A stretch of 42,187 nucleotides of DNA, from contig NZ_PJRN01000025.1 in NCBI RefSeq assembly GCF_002930105.1, positions 1-42,187 of the forward strand, written 5' to 3'. The notes below the pieces were generated by a model. It saw nothing but the letters and a program-made list of their open reading frames with translations. It was not told where the DNA came from and did not search any database. The DNA is from Billgrantia saliphila (GTDB lineage Bacteria; Pseudomonadota; Gammaproteobacteria; Pseudomonadales; Halomonadaceae). Position numbers and translations under genes: made by a program. Positions 23,755-32,563 of the stretch are shown here, piece by piece; within the stretch, counting starts at the first letter, position 1; each line of letters starts with the position of its first letter.

Positions 23755-24342
23755 TCAGCGGTCGTTAAAGCCCTTGCCCTGGAGAATGCCCGGCACGCAC
23801 TTTTCGATTCGCGAGGTCCGTGTACTGGATTGCTTGGCCCCGGAGAAGTGCAGGATGTAGCCTCGCTGCCGCCCCGGCGTGAGCGCTTCAAAGGCGGCCT
23901 TCAAGGCGGCGTTTCCCTCCAGCGCCTGCTGGAATTCTTCGGGATATTGGAGTTCGTGCTTCTCCTTGAAATCCACGACCAGGCCGGCCTTCTCCACTTC
24001 TATAGCTTTATGGAGATAGGCTTTCAGAGTTTCCTGCATCGCATCGATCTCGTGCGCCCCGGTGAAGCGAATCTGACGCATCGCCTGCGAGTGTTCACCC
24101 GGTGCCACGAGAATGCCTTCGGGGTCCTTCAATAGGCTGCCCTTGAAAAAGCCGAGCGCGCAGTACGCTTTCATTCCGAAGATCAGAGCGACGTTGTTAT
24201 TCTGGAACGAATAGCAGAGCTTTCCCCATTTCACTTCTTCATCGAGTCGGCAATCGAGAAGTAACGCTCGCAGCTTCTTCCTTTCTTCCTGCCACTCGGG
24301 CTTGCTCAAGAGTGCATCCACCTTGGGATTTATTCTTTTCAT
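23755..24342 (-). CDS. YdeI/OmpD-associated-like protein (DUF1801 family)
   Basis: The 195-residue protein has the DUF1801 pattern: LDCRLDEEVKWGKLCYSFQ near the N-terminus, GMKAYCALGFFKG, then MRQIRFTGAHEID. The C-terminal YdeI-type segment is YPEEFQQALEGNAALKAAFE, then TPGRQRGYILHFSGAKQSST, with RIEKCVPGILQGKG at the end. Members are linked to stress and bacteriocin or antimicrobial-peptide sensitivity in enterics and are frataxin-like in fold; the role here is unknown. The ribosome site is weak. Confidence 0.85.
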   Translation of the reverse strand: MKRINPKVDALLSKPEWQEERKKLRALLLDCRLDEEVKWGKLCYSFQNNNVALIFGMKAYCALGFFKGSLLKDPEGILVAPGEHSQAMRQIRFTGAHEIDAMQETLKAYLHKAIEVEKAGLVVDFKEKHELQYPEEFQQALEGNAALKAAFEALTPGRQRGYILHFSGAKQSSTRTSRIEKCVPGILQGKGFNDR

Positions 24343-24385
24343 TGTGAGTACTCTTCTTGGCTGGTTGAAATGGTGGACTCCACCC

Positions 24386-24406
24386 GTCAGTGCTTACTTA
24401 CTTGCC
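24386..24406 (-). repeat. GTAAGTAAGC-type intergenic motif, copy c
   Basis: Reads GGCAAGTAAGTAAGCACTGA on the - strand, seven bases after the fosA stop and about 45 bases before the start of the YdeI-like gene. Confidence 0.55.
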
Positions 24407-24412
24407 GTCCCG

Positions 24413-24823
24413 CTAGGCGAACCATTCCAGTTCTTCATAGGGTTTTTTTCGCAGTTCCGCTAGCCGACTTTCGAGGTTGCCGGAGTGGACCTCCAACTTG
24501 TGGTTGTCCGGATCGAGAAAATAGAGCGAATCGCCTTCGCTGCGGTTCTCCTTCCAGATCGTGACGCCCTGCTCGCGGATGGCTTGAGCACACGACCCAA
24601 AGGCCTCCGAGTCGACACCGAAAGCGATGTGGGTATATTCAGGCAGCGGACTGGAGCGCGTCTCGTCATCGAGCGATAGGCAGATCCAGTCGCCACCTGC
24701 CAGGAGGTAGGCGCCCCGAGCCCATTTCACGACCGGCTCGAGGCCCACCACTTGGGTATAAAAGGTGAACGAGCGATCGAGATCGCTGACCGCAAGCGTC
24801 AGGTGGTTGATGCCGGTGACCAT
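24413..24823 (-). CDS. fosA: FosA-type fosfomycin thiol transferase
   Basis: The 136-residue VOC enzyme adds glutathione to fosfomycin using Mn2+ and K+. FosA hallmarks are present in order: TGINHLTLAVSDLDRSF with the metal His at position 7, GAYLLAGGDWICLSL, the second metal His in EYTHIAFG, the substrate/K+ loop WKENRSEGDSLYFLDPD, and the metal Glu in HKLEVH. Length matches known FosA proteins. The ATG at 24823 is preceded by GGGGAG. It lies 13 bp after the stop of an acetyltransferase gene on the same strand, so the two are probably one operon. Such genes are common in the chromosomes of environmental bacteria. Confidence 0.93.
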   Translation of the reverse strand: MVTGINHLTLAVSDLDRSFTFYTQVVGLEPVVKWARGAYLLAGGDWICLSLDDETRSSPLPEYTHIAFGVDSEAFGSCAQAIREQGVTIWKENRSEGDSLYFLDPDNHKLEVHSGNLESRLAELRKKPYEELEWFA

Positions 24824-24836
24824 GGCTCTCCCCTTT

Positions 24837-25409
24837 TCAACGTGATGCTTCGTTCTCGAGCGAACGTACCACCCGGCAAGGATTGCCCGCGGCGAACACA
24901 CCCTCGGGAATATTCTTGGTGACCACGCTGCCGGCGCCGATAACGGAGCGGGCACCGATAGTGACACCGGGGCTGAGGATCGCCCCGCCACCGATCCAGA
25001 CATCATCGCCGATGGTGATGGGCTTGGCGGCTTCCAGGCCGCTGCGGCGCTGCTCGGCGTCGAGCGGATGGGTGGCGGTATAGACCTGTACGCTGGGGCC
25101 GAACATCACGTGGTTGCCGATGGTGACGGCGGCCACGTCGAGGATCACGCAGTTGAAGTTGAAGAAGACACGCTCGCCCAGGGTGATATTGCCGCCGTAG
25201 TCGCAGTAGAAAGGGGGCTCGATGAAGGTGCCCTTGCCCATGGCGCCGAACAGTTCGATCAACAGCCGCTTGCGCTCCTTCCCCTGGTCGTCGCTGGAGT
25301 CGTTGAACGCCTTGGCCAGCAGGCGAGCGCGATGCCGCTCTTCGGCCAACTGCGGATCGAGCGGGTTGTAGAGCTCTCCGCTCAGCATCTTCTCTTTTTC
25401 CGTGCGCAT
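24837..25409 (-). CDS. Sugar O-acetyltransferase (maltose/galactoside acetyltransferase-like, NodL family)
   Basis: The 190-residue left-handed beta-helix acetyltransferase shows the Mac domain start MLSGELYNPLDPQL, then FYCDYGGNITLGERVFFNFN. The hexapeptide ladder includes VYTATHPLDAEQR with the catalytic His, DDVWIGGGAILSPGVTIGA, VIGAGSVVTKNIP and GNPCRV. It acetylates a sugar hydroxyl from acetyl-CoA in the cytoplasm; the acceptor is unknown. The start at 25409 has GAGGGAA upstream. fosA follows 13 bp downstream. Confidence 0.93.
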   Translation of the reverse strand: MRTEKEKMLSGELYNPLDPQLAEERHRARLLAKAFNDSSDDQGKERKRLLIELFGAMGKGTFIEPPFYCDYGGNITLGERVFFNFNCVILDVAAVTIGNHVMFGPSVQVYTATHPLDAEQRRSGLEAAKPITIGDDVWIGGGAILSPGVTIGARSVIGAGSVVTKNIPEGVFAAGNPCRVVRSLENEASR

Positions 25410-25536
25410 CGTTCCCTCGTTCCTATCGCGGTAGGCAGCCCAGCCGCCCCTGCAGCTCGAACTTACTCACTCTAGACCAAGCGATGGCAACGCTCCTGCA
25501 CTCGGGCCGAACAATTCCCGCTATGGCAGCGCCCCC

Positions 25537-26247
25537 TCAAAGTCCCAGCAGCCGCCACACCAACGGCAGGAATATTGCGGTAAACACGCCCGTCAGGCTC
25601 ATGCCGAGCGAGGCGAAGGCACCGGCCGTGGGGCCGAGCTCGAAGGCGCGAACGATGCCGATGGCATGGCCGTTCACGCCGAGGGCGAAGCCGAGAATGC
25701 GTTTGTCGGTAATCTTGAGCAGGCGGGCGAAGAGCGAGACGAAGATGGTGGTCAGCACACCGGTGATCAGCAGGCCACCCAGCATCAGCGACAGCGAGCC
25801 CCCGATCTGTTCGTATATGCCGATGGCGATGGGCGCGGTAACCGACTTGGGTGCCAGCGACGCCAGCACGACGGGCGACGCCCCCAGCAACCAGGCGATC
25901 ACAACCGAATAGAAGGCTGCCAGCACGGCAGCAAGCGGCAGGCAGCACAGGATGGGCTTCCATAGCGTGTAGATGTGCTGCCGCTGCTGGTAGAGCGGCA
26001 CCGCCAGCGCCACGGTGGCGGGGCCCAGCAACAGCGTTATCCAGGCGACGTTGCGCCGATAGTCGGCATACTCATAGCCCAGCAGCCACAGGCTGGCCGC
26101 CGTCATCAACGCGCCGATCAGCACCGCCGGGCACCAGCTCGGCCGGCCGAGCTTTTCGAACAGGGCCACGCCGCCGAGGTAGGCGGCGAGAGTCAGGGCG
26201 ATGGCGAGAATCGGGGAGCCCAGCAGCGAGGCGTGGAGTTCGCTCAT
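25537..26247 (-). CDS. lrgB: LrgB family membrane protein
   Basis: The 236-residue membrane protein of the LrgB/CidB family works with LrgA/CidA in holin-like or metabolite (pyruvate/glycolate) transport. It has multiple hydrophobic helices and the family blocks LGPATVALAVPLYQQ, SLAPKSVTAPIAIGI and the GHAIGIVRAFELG stretch with FASLGMSLTG. Its ATG overlaps the stop of lrgA by four bases (ATGA), so it is translated with it. Confidence 0.94.
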   Translation of the reverse strand: MSELHASLLGSPILAIALTLAAYLGGVALFEKLGRPSWCPAVLIGALMTAASLWLLGYEYADYRRNVAWITLLLGPATVALAVPLYQQRQHIYTLWKPILCCLPLAAVLAAFYSVVIAWLLGASPVVLASLAPKSVTAPIAIGIYEQIGGSLSLMLGGLLITGVLTTIFVSLFARLLKITDKRILGFALGVNGHAIGIVRAFELGPTAGAFASLGMSLTGVFTAIFLPLVWRLLGL

Positions 26248-26621
26248 GCCTGACGCCCCCGCTCGTCGCAGCTCGAGGTTTCCCTGGGCATGAAGCGCCG
26301 CATCAGCCAGAGCGTAGTCAGCACGCTGAGACAGGTACCCACGGCCAGCGCGACCATCACTGCCGTCCAATGGCCGGCGAACTCCTCGATGATAAAGAAC
26401 ACCCCCACCACCCCGGGCATGATCAGCATGGCGAGCAGCGGGATCAGCGCCTGGCTCGCCGTGGCCACGCTCTCGTTCAGGCGCCTGGCCGCCACCAGCC
26501 AGGCCAGCAGCAGCAAGAGCCCGGCCATGGCATGGGAGATCGGAAGCGAGAGCAGCTCGACCACGGCATGGCCGAGCAGTTGGAAGCCGAGCAGCCACAG
26601 GAACCCACGCAACAGCTTCAT
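26244..26621 (-). CDS. lrgA: CidA/LrgA family protein
   Basis: The 125-residue protein has four predicted membrane segments, with the family pattern LPISHAMAGLLLLL and ALIPLLAMLIMPGVVGVFF. It is a holin-like partner of LrgB. The ATG at 26621 has GGAGATGGC upstream. About 80 bases before it lies a 7-bp inverted repeat (AGCGTGA, nine bases, TCACGCT) that could bind a regulator. Confidence 0.92.
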   Translation of the reverse strand: MKLLRGFLWLLGFQLLGHAVVELLSLPISHAMAGLLLLLAWLVAARRLNESVATASQALIPLLAMLIMPGVVGVFFIIEEFAGHWTAVMVALAVGTCLSVLTTLWLMRRFMPRETSSCDERGRQA

Positions 26622-26702
26622 GCCATCTCCATGCAGGCCGGGAAAGTGTCCGCTTGCGGCTGCGCGAAACGAACGGCAGCCGGCGAGGCCGGGAACGGGT
26701 AC

Positions 26703-26725
26703 AGCGTGAGAAAGATTATCACGCT
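26703..26725. promoter_or_regulatory. Inverted repeat upstream of lrgAB
   Basis: AGCGTGA (26703-26709) and TCACGCT (26719-26725) are exact reverse complements with a nine-base A/T-rich spacer. The spacer is too long for a CRP site. Candidate operator only. Confidence 0.35.
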
Positions 26726-26862
26726 ACCGTTCGTGCGTGGATGGCCTCGGCTCCGTTCCTGCGCTCCCGCCGCCCCAGTAAGCGTTCACCCACCCGCAAA
26801 CACCCATGGCATGGTGCGCTCGGCTCGAGCGGCTGCCCGACGCATGGAGACGGTCACGCCGC

Positions 26863-27678
26863 TCACAGCGTTTCGAGTGGCTCGGCCCGGTAGGCCTTAT
26901 GCAGCAGTTCGACAAACGCAGCCGCCTGAGGCACCGGCACGTCGCCGATCCGACTGACGGCGATGCCCGGCGTCCAGGAATTCATCACGACGGCTCCCGC
27001 CAGGGTCGGGAGGTCGGCCGACGTCACGATTCGATCGCGCTGCGGGATACCGAGGCGATCCAACTGCCGGCGCAGGATGCCCATGGTGGTGCCGTACAGC
27101 ATCTCCGCCTTTGGCCATATCACCGCATCGCCGTCCCAGAAGGCGAGATTCCAGATCGTTCCTTCACTGAACCGGCCCATACGGTCGACGAAGGCCGCAT
27201 CATCGAAGCCCTGCTCCGCAGCACGGCGAAGAAAGTAGGTCTTGGCCACCTCGCCGACATGCTTCACCGCGGGCAGCGTTCGCTCGTACTCGTACGTCGC
27301 GAGCCTCAGCGGGCCCTGCGGACCGGACGAAGGAGGGCTTGTTCGTACCAGCACCTCAGGCGTTACCTCGGGGCCGGCCACCGTGAATTCCCCCGCAGGC
27401 GAGTACACCGTGGCCACCAGGGAAAGATCGTCGGGGCCCGCCGCTATCGCCGTGCGCAGGTAGCGCCGGATCTCATCATCGGGCAGTGCCTGGCCAAACA
27501 TTTTCTGCGACGCCAGGCGAAGCCGCTCCAGGTGGAGGTCCAGCCCACGCACCCGGCCTCCGCGTACCTGCATGGCCGTGAAGTGGGCATAGCCGGCGAA
27601 CGCCAGCGGTGAGAGCCGTTCCACCGTCGCTTCCCGACCGTTGCACTGCGTGACATGGGCTTCCGGACTTGCGGTCAT
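26863..27678 (-). CDS. Aminotransferase class IV family protein
   Basis: The 271-residue PLP enzyme belongs to the fold-type IV group (branched-chain/D-amino-acid aminotransferase and aminodeoxychorismate lyase). Visible: MQVRGGRVRGLDLHLERLRL, YLRTAIAAG, the PLP-Lys region PAVKHVGEVAKTYFLRR, and DAAFVDRMGRFSEGTIWNLA with the conserved Glu and Asn, then SWTPGIAVSRIGD. Substrate not known. The ATG at 27678 has AGGAG seven bases upstream, preferred over 27711 and 27855. It is divergent from a LysR gene across a 103-bp gap with a LysR-like site. Confidence 0.9.
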   Translation of the reverse strand: MTASPEAHVTQCNGREATVERLSPLAFAGYAHFTAMQVRGGRVRGLDLHLERLRLASQKMFGQALPDDEIRRYLRTAIAAGPDDLSLVATVYSPAGEFTVAGPEVTPEVLVRTSPPSSGPQGPLRLATYEYERTLPAVKHVGEVAKTYFLRRAAEQGFDDAAFVDRMGRFSEGTIWNLAFWDGDAVIWPKAEMLYGTTMGILRRQLDRLGIPQRDRIVTSADLPTLAGAVVMNSWTPGIAVSRIGDVPVPQAAAFVELLHKAYRAEPLETL

Positions 27679-27733
27679 TTCGTTGACTCCTGGGTTCAAG
27701 GTTCGGCCCATGGTCTTGCGTTGACGCCTCCTT

Positions 27734-27751
27734 GAGAAACGAGTATTTCTC
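27734..27751. promoter_or_regulatory. Candidate LysR-type operator
   Basis: GAGAAA-CGAGTA-TTTCTC is a perfect interrupted palindrome in the gap between the divergent aminotransferase and LysR genes. Spacing and T/A ends fit an LTTR site controlling both. Confidence 0.5.
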
Positions 27752-27781
27752 GATACATCGTCAAACTTGGCTTGAAGATCG

Positions 27782-28759
27782 ATGAGCAGTCGACTTTTAC
27801 CCGGTACCCGCGCATTGAGAACGTTCGAAGCCGCCGGCCGGCACTTGAACTTCACCCGTGCGGCCGAAGAGTTGGGATTGACGCCGGCGGCGGTCAGTTA
27901 CCAGATAAAGGAGATGGAAGAGCAGCTGGGCATCACGCTGTTCACCCGCACCAGCCGGAGTATTCGACTCACGCCGGCCGGGGCGGTGGTCTTCGAGGCG
28001 GCAAGCGAGGCCCTGGAAAGCCTGCGGCACGCCGTCGGCCGCGCGAGGCGCATGACGCGGGAATCGGCGCCTCTACGCCTGACGCTAGGAGCCCGCTTCG
28101 CGACGAACTGGCTGCTGCCCCGACTTGCCCGGCTGCGAGAAACGGTCCCTTCTCTCGAATTGTCGTTCGACACCACTGACGAAGTGCGCGACTTCGATCT
28201 CGACGAAGTGGACGTCGCCATTCGATTCGGCACCGGCCACTACGCGAAAACCCGGTCGGATCGCCTGTTCGAAACGTTTGTGGTGCCGGTCTGCAGCCCG
28301 ACGCTACTCGCAGCCGACCCCGACCTGAAGACACCACGGGACTTGCTGCGTCATACGCTCTGCTACGTGGACTGTCGCGTGGGAGGCAAGGCTTGGCCGA
28401 ACTGGCCGATGTGGATGGCGGCCGCGGGAATCGATGATTTCGACGGCAGCCGCTGCGTGGGCTTCTCCGACGCCAGCCATGTCGTGCAGGCGGTGCTCGA
28501 CGGCGGTGCCGTGGGGCTCGCCGAGCCGGCCATGATCGCCGGCGAACTCTCCCAAGGTCGGCTGGTTCGGCTATTCGATGTCAGTCTCGAGGTGGCGCCG
28601 GAGTACGCCTATTACTTGGTCTACCCCGAAAGTAGCGCCCAGGACCCTCGCATCCAGGCGTTTCGCGAATGGTTGCTCGAGGAGACGGGCCATACGGCCC
28701 CCTACTCGTCCTTCGGCCCGATCCAGACGAAGGGGTTGTGCGCCACCTCCCAGAGATAG
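27782..28759 (+). CDS. LysR family transcriptional regulator (GcvA-like)
   Basis: The 325-residue LTTR has an N-terminal HTH (RALRTFEAAGRHLNFTRAAE, LTPAAVSYQIKEMEEQLG and LFTRTSRSIRLTPAG) of the GcvA subgroup, and a periplasmic-binding-like effector domain with VDVAIRFGTG and GGAVGLAEPAMIAGEL. It is divergent from the class IV aminotransferase and probably regulates it. Its last 58 bases overlap the 3' end of the convergent VOC gene. The C-terminal tail after FREWLLEE is longer than usual and lies in that overlap. Confidence 0.92.
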   Translation: MSSRLLPGTRALRTFEAAGRHLNFTRAAEELGLTPAAVSYQIKEMEEQLGITLFTRTSRSIRLTPAGAVVFEAASEALESLRHAVGRARRMTRESAPLRLTLGARFATNWLLPRLARLRETVPSLELSFDTTDEVRDFDLDEVDVAIRFGTGHYAKTRSDRLFETFVVPVCSPTLLAADPDLKTPRDLLRHTLCYVDCRVGGKAWPNWPMWMAAAGIDDFDGSRCVGFSDASHVVQAVLDGGAVGLAEPAMIAGELSQGRLVRLFDVSLEVAPEYAYYLVYPESSAQDPRIQAFREWLLEETGHTAPYSSFGPIQTKGLCATSQR

Positions 28760-29112
28760 CCGTCCGGGTCGGCGAAGTAGCCGGAGTAACCGCCCCAGAA
28801 GACCTTCTGGCCGGACTTGATCAGCGTGGCGCCGGCGGCCACGGCCTGATCCAGCAGCTCGTCGACTTCTTCATCGGAGGCCAGGTTGTGCGCCAGGGCG
28901 ATGCCGGCGAATCCGCTCCCTTCGGCGGGAATTCCCGCATCCTCCGCCAGCGAGTCACGGCCGTAGAGCGCCAGCCAGGTGCCGTTCAGGGTGAAGAAGG
29001 CCACTTCCGGCGGCGACTCCATCCTGGGAAGCCCCAGCCCCTGTTCATAGAACCGGATCGATGCCTGCAGATCGCGGACGCCGAGCGTGATCATGCTGAT
29101 CCTGGGCTTCAT
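28702..29112 (-). CDS. VOC family protein (glyoxalase-like)
   Basis: The 136-residue VOC protein starts KPRISMITLGVRDLQASIRFYEQGLGLP and ends with YFADPDGYLWEVAHNP, whose Glu is the usual metal ligand of the second beta-alpha module. The group is often found as lactoylglutathione-lyase-like stand-alone proteins; substrate unknown. The ATG at 29112 is preceded by GGGGAGGGG. It overlaps the end of the LysR gene tail to tail. Confidence 0.88.
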   Translation of the reverse strand: MKPRISMITLGVRDLQASIRFYEQGLGLPRMESPPEVAFFTLNGTWLALYGRDSLAEDAGIPAEGSGFAGIALAHNLASDEEVDELLDQAVAAGATLIKSGQKVFWGGYSGYFADPDGYLWEVAHNPFVWIGPKDE

Positions 29113-29215
29113 GTCCCCTCCCCTTGCTGAGTTGGATAACTGGAATCGCCTTGCCGCTTCATCGCTAACCGTAATGCGCCCTGCCGGTTTCCGCCATGCC
29201 AATCCACGGGTTTTG

Positions 29216-30214
29216 TCACGGGCGAGGCGTCGCGTCGGGCAAGGCCCGCGCGGCGAACATCCAGGCCGGCAACTGGGTCCGTTGCAGCCAGGGCAGCCTG
29301 GCCAGCAGCGCGATGACCACCAGCGCGAAGCCGAGCCGCGCCCACAGCAGGCCGGAAAGATCGGCGCCCAGCAGCATGATCAGCAGGGTATCCTCGATCA
29401 GGCTGTGGCAGAGCCCGAGGAAACTCAGCGTGAGCAGAATGTCGCGGGGCGTGAGCCGGCCGGAATGCGCCTCGCGCAGCAGCAGGCCGGCACCGAAGCT
29501 CAAGCCCAGCGTAATGCCGATGACGGTGATGTTCGCTCCCGCCGGGCCGATCCCCAGCAGGCGCAGCAGCGGAAACAGCAGCTTGTGGATCAGCCGCTCG
29601 ACCCTGAGCCAGCGCAGCAGTTGAAGGAATGCCATCAGCCCCAGGATCACCACGAAGATGGTGGCCAGGGTGATAGCCTGATCCTGTAGCCAGGCCACCA
29701 GCGAGGCGTCCCGCGGCGCCGGTTCCCAGGCCACGCGGTTGGCGTGCTGCAGCCAGCCCCTCAGCGAATAGCTCAGGTGCAGCAGCCAGCCCAGCAGCCA
29801 GGCGCCGCCCACCCGCAGCAGCAGCGTCAGCCACCAGGGCACGCCGGCCTTGCGTGCGACGGCCCCTTCCACCGGCAGCGAGTGGCCCACCGCCATCAGC
29901 GCTCCCAGTACCGTTACCTGCGCGACCGTCAGCGGCGTGTCCCGCGTGACTTCGAAAAAGATGACCAGCCCGGTATAGATGTTGGTCAACAGCGTGGCGG
30001 CCCACACCATGCTGAGCGGCTCGGGCAGGCCGAGGGGCGACATCAGCGGCGAGAGCCAGTGCCCCAGTCGCTCGGTCATGCCCAGCATCTCAAGCGCCTT
30101 CACGATCACCAACGCCGGCACCATGACCTTGAGCAATGTCAGGTAGACCGCCCAGGACTCGCGGAGCAGTTGCCGAGCCGAGTGCACGCAGAGGGAGAGT
30201 CGTCGCTGTGTCAT
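29216..30214 (-). CDS. Nucleoside-recognition (Gate) domain membrane protein
   Basis: The 332-residue polytopic protein has two Gate-domain halves: TNIYTGLVIFFEV with ALMAVGHSLPVEGAVA, and ITLGLSFGAGLLLREA with LTLSFLGLCHSLIEDTLL. This pattern is shared with YjiH/spore-maturation-type transporters. Transport of a nucleoside, amino acid or divalent metal is possible; the substrate is not shown. Start 30214 opens at MTQRRLSL; an in-frame ATG at 30259 is an alternative. It is divergent from an Lrp/AsnC regulator. Confidence 0.85.
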   Translation of the reverse strand: MTQRRLSLCVHSARQLLRESWAVYLTLLKVMVPALVIVKALEMLGMTERLGHWLSPLMSPLGLPEPLSMVWAATLLTNIYTGLVIFFEVTRDTPLTVAQVTVLGALMAVGHSLPVEGAVARKAGVPWWLTLLLRVGGAWLLGWLLHLSYSLRGWLQHANRVAWEPAPRDASLVAWLQDQAITLATIFVVILGLMAFLQLLRWLRVERLIHKLLFPLLRLLGIGPAGANITVIGITLGLSFGAGLLLREAHSGRLTPRDILLTLSFLGLCHSLIEDTLLIMLLGADLSGLLWARLGFALVVIALLARLPWLQRTQLPAWMFAARALPDATPRP

Positions 30215-30342
30215 GGTCCTGATTCCGAAAGTGAGCGCCAGGTGGCTTACTTTACGCATGTACCGAACAAGGCGATGGCTTTTTCGGACGCGAGCGAGAA
30301 GAATGTGCTTTTTTGAGCGAGGCGGGGGACATTTTCTGCACC

Positions 30343-30801
30343 ATGGACAGACTCGACCTGAGAATCCTCGACCAGTTGCAGCAGGACGCCAGCCTGACCA
30401 ACCAGGCATTGGCGGAACGCGTCGGGCTTTCGCCTTCGGCGTGTCTCAAGCGCGTGCGACGCCTGCGTGAGAGCGGGGTCATTCAGCGCGAGGTGGCGAT
30501 TCTCGCCCCCGAAGCGCTCGGCGCCAGCCTGCACATGGTGGTGGAGGTCACCATGGTGCGAGACGACAGGACGCTCTACCGCCGGTTCACACAGCGGATG
30601 GAAGCGGCCCCCGAAGTGATGCAGTGCTACCAGGTGACGGGCGAGGTGGATTTCGTTCTGATCGTCAGCGTGGCCGATATGGAGAGCTACGACCGGTTCT
30701 GCGATAACGTGCTCGATGCCGGCCAGGACGTGCACAAGTTCCGCACGTTGATCTCGCGCAAACGGACCAAGTTCCAGACTCGGCTGCCGCTGGGAATCTA
30801 G
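30343..30801 (+). CDS. Lrp/AsnC family transcriptional regulator
   Basis: The 152-residue regulator has an AsnC-type HTH (LDLRILDQLQQDASLTNQAL and VGLSPSACLKRVRRLRESGV) and a RAM/AsnC ligand domain with MQCYQVTGEVDFVLIVSVAD. ATG 30343 (MDRLDLRILD) is the usual family start; a TTG at 30313 would add ten residues. It is divergent from the Gate-domain gene, whose substrate may be its effector. Confidence 0.92.
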   Translation: MDRLDLRILDQLQQDASLTNQALAERVGLSPSACLKRVRRLRESGVIQREVAILAPEALGASLHMVVEVTMVRDDRTLYRRFTQRMEAAPEVMQCYQVTGEVDFVLIVSVADMESYDRFCDNVLDAGQDVHKFRTLISRKRTKFQTRLPLGI

Positions 30802-30813
30802 CCTCACTGCATG

Positions 30814-30839
30814 AAAAAGCCGGGGCACCATGCCCCGGC
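30814..30839 (-). terminator. Rho-independent terminator of the chemoreceptor gene
   Basis: On the - strand GCCGGGGC-ATGGT-GCCCCGGC is followed by TTTTT. It lies 24 bp after the chemoreceptor stop and is convergent with the Lrp gene. Confidence 0.88.
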
Positions 30840-30862
30840 CAGCGGTAGAGAACGAAAGAGCC

Positions 30863-32563
30863 TCAGAACGCGGCCCACTCCTCTTCGACTTGCCTGGCGG
30901 GTGCCGCCAGTTTCCTGACCAGCTTGGTCACGTCGTTCGATGCCGTGGCGGCGCCCGGCAGGGCCGGGACGTGGGAAGGCGCCAGTGCCCGAGCCGCTTC
31001 GCCTTCCGCGAGACGGAAGATGGCAACAGCCGACTCCAGCTGGGCGGCCTGCGCCTCGAGCGATGCCGCCGCCGCCGAGGCCTGCTCGACCAGCGCGGCG
31101 TTCTGCTGGGTCACCTCGTCCATCTGCGATACGGCCATGTTGACCTGCTCGATGCCGGAGCTCTGCTCCTGCGACGCCGCCGAGATCTCGTCCATGATGT
31201 CGGTCACGCGGCGTACCGAGGTGAGGATCTCCTGCATCGTGCTACCGGCGCTCTCGACCAGCGACGATCCCTTGTTTACCTGCTCGGCGGACGCTTCGAT
31301 CAGGCGCTTGATCTCGCCGGCGGCCTCCGCGCTGCGGCTCGCCAGGTTGCGCACTTCGCTTGCCACCACCGCGAAGCCGCGCCCCTGCTCGCCGGCACGC
31401 GCCGCTTCCACCGAAGCGTTCAGCGCCAGGATGTTGGTCTGGAAGGCGATCGAGTCGATCACACCGATGATGTCCGCCACCTTGCGCGAGCTTTCTGTGA
31501 TGCCGTGCATGGTGCCGACGACCTCCTCCACGACTTCTCCACCGCGGCTCGCGGTGCTCGAAGCCTCCTTGGCCAGCGTGCTGGCCTGGCGGGCGTTCTC
31601 GGCGTTCTGGCGCACGGTGGCGGTCAACTGTTCCATGCTGGCGGCGGTTTCCTGGAGCGAAGCCGCCTGCTCCTCGGTGCGCGAGGAAAGATCGGCATTG
31701 CCGCTGGCGATCTCGCGGGCGCCGACATGGATCGAACCGCTGCTGTCGCGCACCGTGGAAACGGTCTGCTTCAACCCCGTTTGCATGTGCTGCATAGCGG
31801 CAAAGAGTTGCCCGATCTCGTTGCGCCCGCGGTCGGCGATCGCATGCGACAGATCGCCCTTGGCGATCCGCTCGAAATGCTGCACCGCCTCTTCCAGCGG
31901 CCGGATGATGACCCGCACCATGCCCAGGCGTACGGCGATCACGCAGCTGACCACCAGCAGCAGAGCCGCCAGCCCGATGATCCCGTAAAATTCCATGGTA
32001 GCAATAAAGCTCTCCATCAGGCTGCCCCCCCGCTCGCCGGCGAAAGTCATAAAATCCCGATTGGCTTCGATATAATCCAGGTTGATAGCGTCGCCCTCAC
32101 GCTTGGCAGCCCGGTAGGCGCGTTCGTCGCCCTGCTGCAGCGCCGCCAATTGCGGATGCAACCCGCGCTCGACCAATCGAGCGAACACTTCCTCGAGGCG
32201 TTCCGCATAGGGGCGCCCCTGTTCGGTCTTGGGCGCATTGACGAAGGCGGTAAAGCGCTCCTCGGCACTGTTCAGGAAGCGCTCACCCATGTCCAGATAG
32301 CGCTCGGCCAGTGCCCTGTCGCCTTCGTTCAAGGCGTCCAGATGATTGAGAAAGCTCAGTTGGGTATCGGCGACGTTCACCTGCGCCCGGTTGAGTTCGT
32401 TCAACTGCTGAACGTTGATGGTGTTGAGTTCCTGAATGGATGCGCTTCCCAGGCTGCCGGTCTGGTAGCCAAGAAAGGACACCACAGCGATCAACATGAC
32501 AAAAAGGCCCAGTACGCCGGTCAGGCTGGCTTTGACCGACAGGTTCTGCAAGGTACGTCTCAT
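30863..32563 (-). CDS. Methyl-accepting chemotaxis protein
   Basis: The 566-residue inner-membrane chemoreceptor has: first membrane segment about 11-33; periplasmic four-helix-type sensor about 34-190; second membrane segment 192-213; HAMP about 214-268; and a cytosolic methylation/signalling coiled coil with the highly conserved tip containing [20 protein letters not shown] and [15 protein letters not shown]. The C-terminus ends EEEWAAF, a pentapeptide-like tether of the kind that recruits CheR/CheB. The ligand is unknown; the sensor resembles Tar/Tsr-type 4HB domains. AAAGGAAAA precedes the start. A GCCGATAA box lies about 100 bases upstream. Confidence 0.95.
   Translation of the reverse strand: MRRTLQNLSVKASLTGVLGLFVMLIAVVSFLGYQTGSLGSASIQELNTINVQQLNELNRAQVNVADTQLSFLNHLDALNEGDRALAERYLDMGERFLNSAEERFTAFVNAPKTEQGRPYAERLEEVFARLVERGLHPQLAALQQGDERAYRAAKREGDAINLDYIEANRDFMTFAGERGGSLMESFIATMEFYGIIGLAALLLVVSCVIAVRLGMVRVIIRPLEEAVQHFERIAKGDLSHAIADRGRNEIGQLFAAMQHMQTGLKQTVSTVRDSSGSIHVGAREIASGNADLSSRTEEQAASLQETAASMEQLTATVRQNAENARQASTLAKEASSTASRGGEVVEEVVGTMHGITESSRKVADIIGVIDSIAFQTNILALNASVEAARAGEQGRGFAVVASEVRNLASRSAEAAGEIKRLIEASAEQVNKGSSLVESAGSTMQEILTSVRRVTDIMDEISAASQEQSSGIEQVNMAVSQMDEVTQQNAALVEQASAAAASLEAQAAQLESAVAIFRLAEGEAARALAPSHVPALPGAATASNDVTKLVRKLAAPARQVEEEWAAF

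Noticed and set aside
26703..26725. CRP site upstream of lrgA
   Set aside because: The spacer between GTGA and TCAC is nine bases rather than the six required; kept only as an unspecified inverted repeat.
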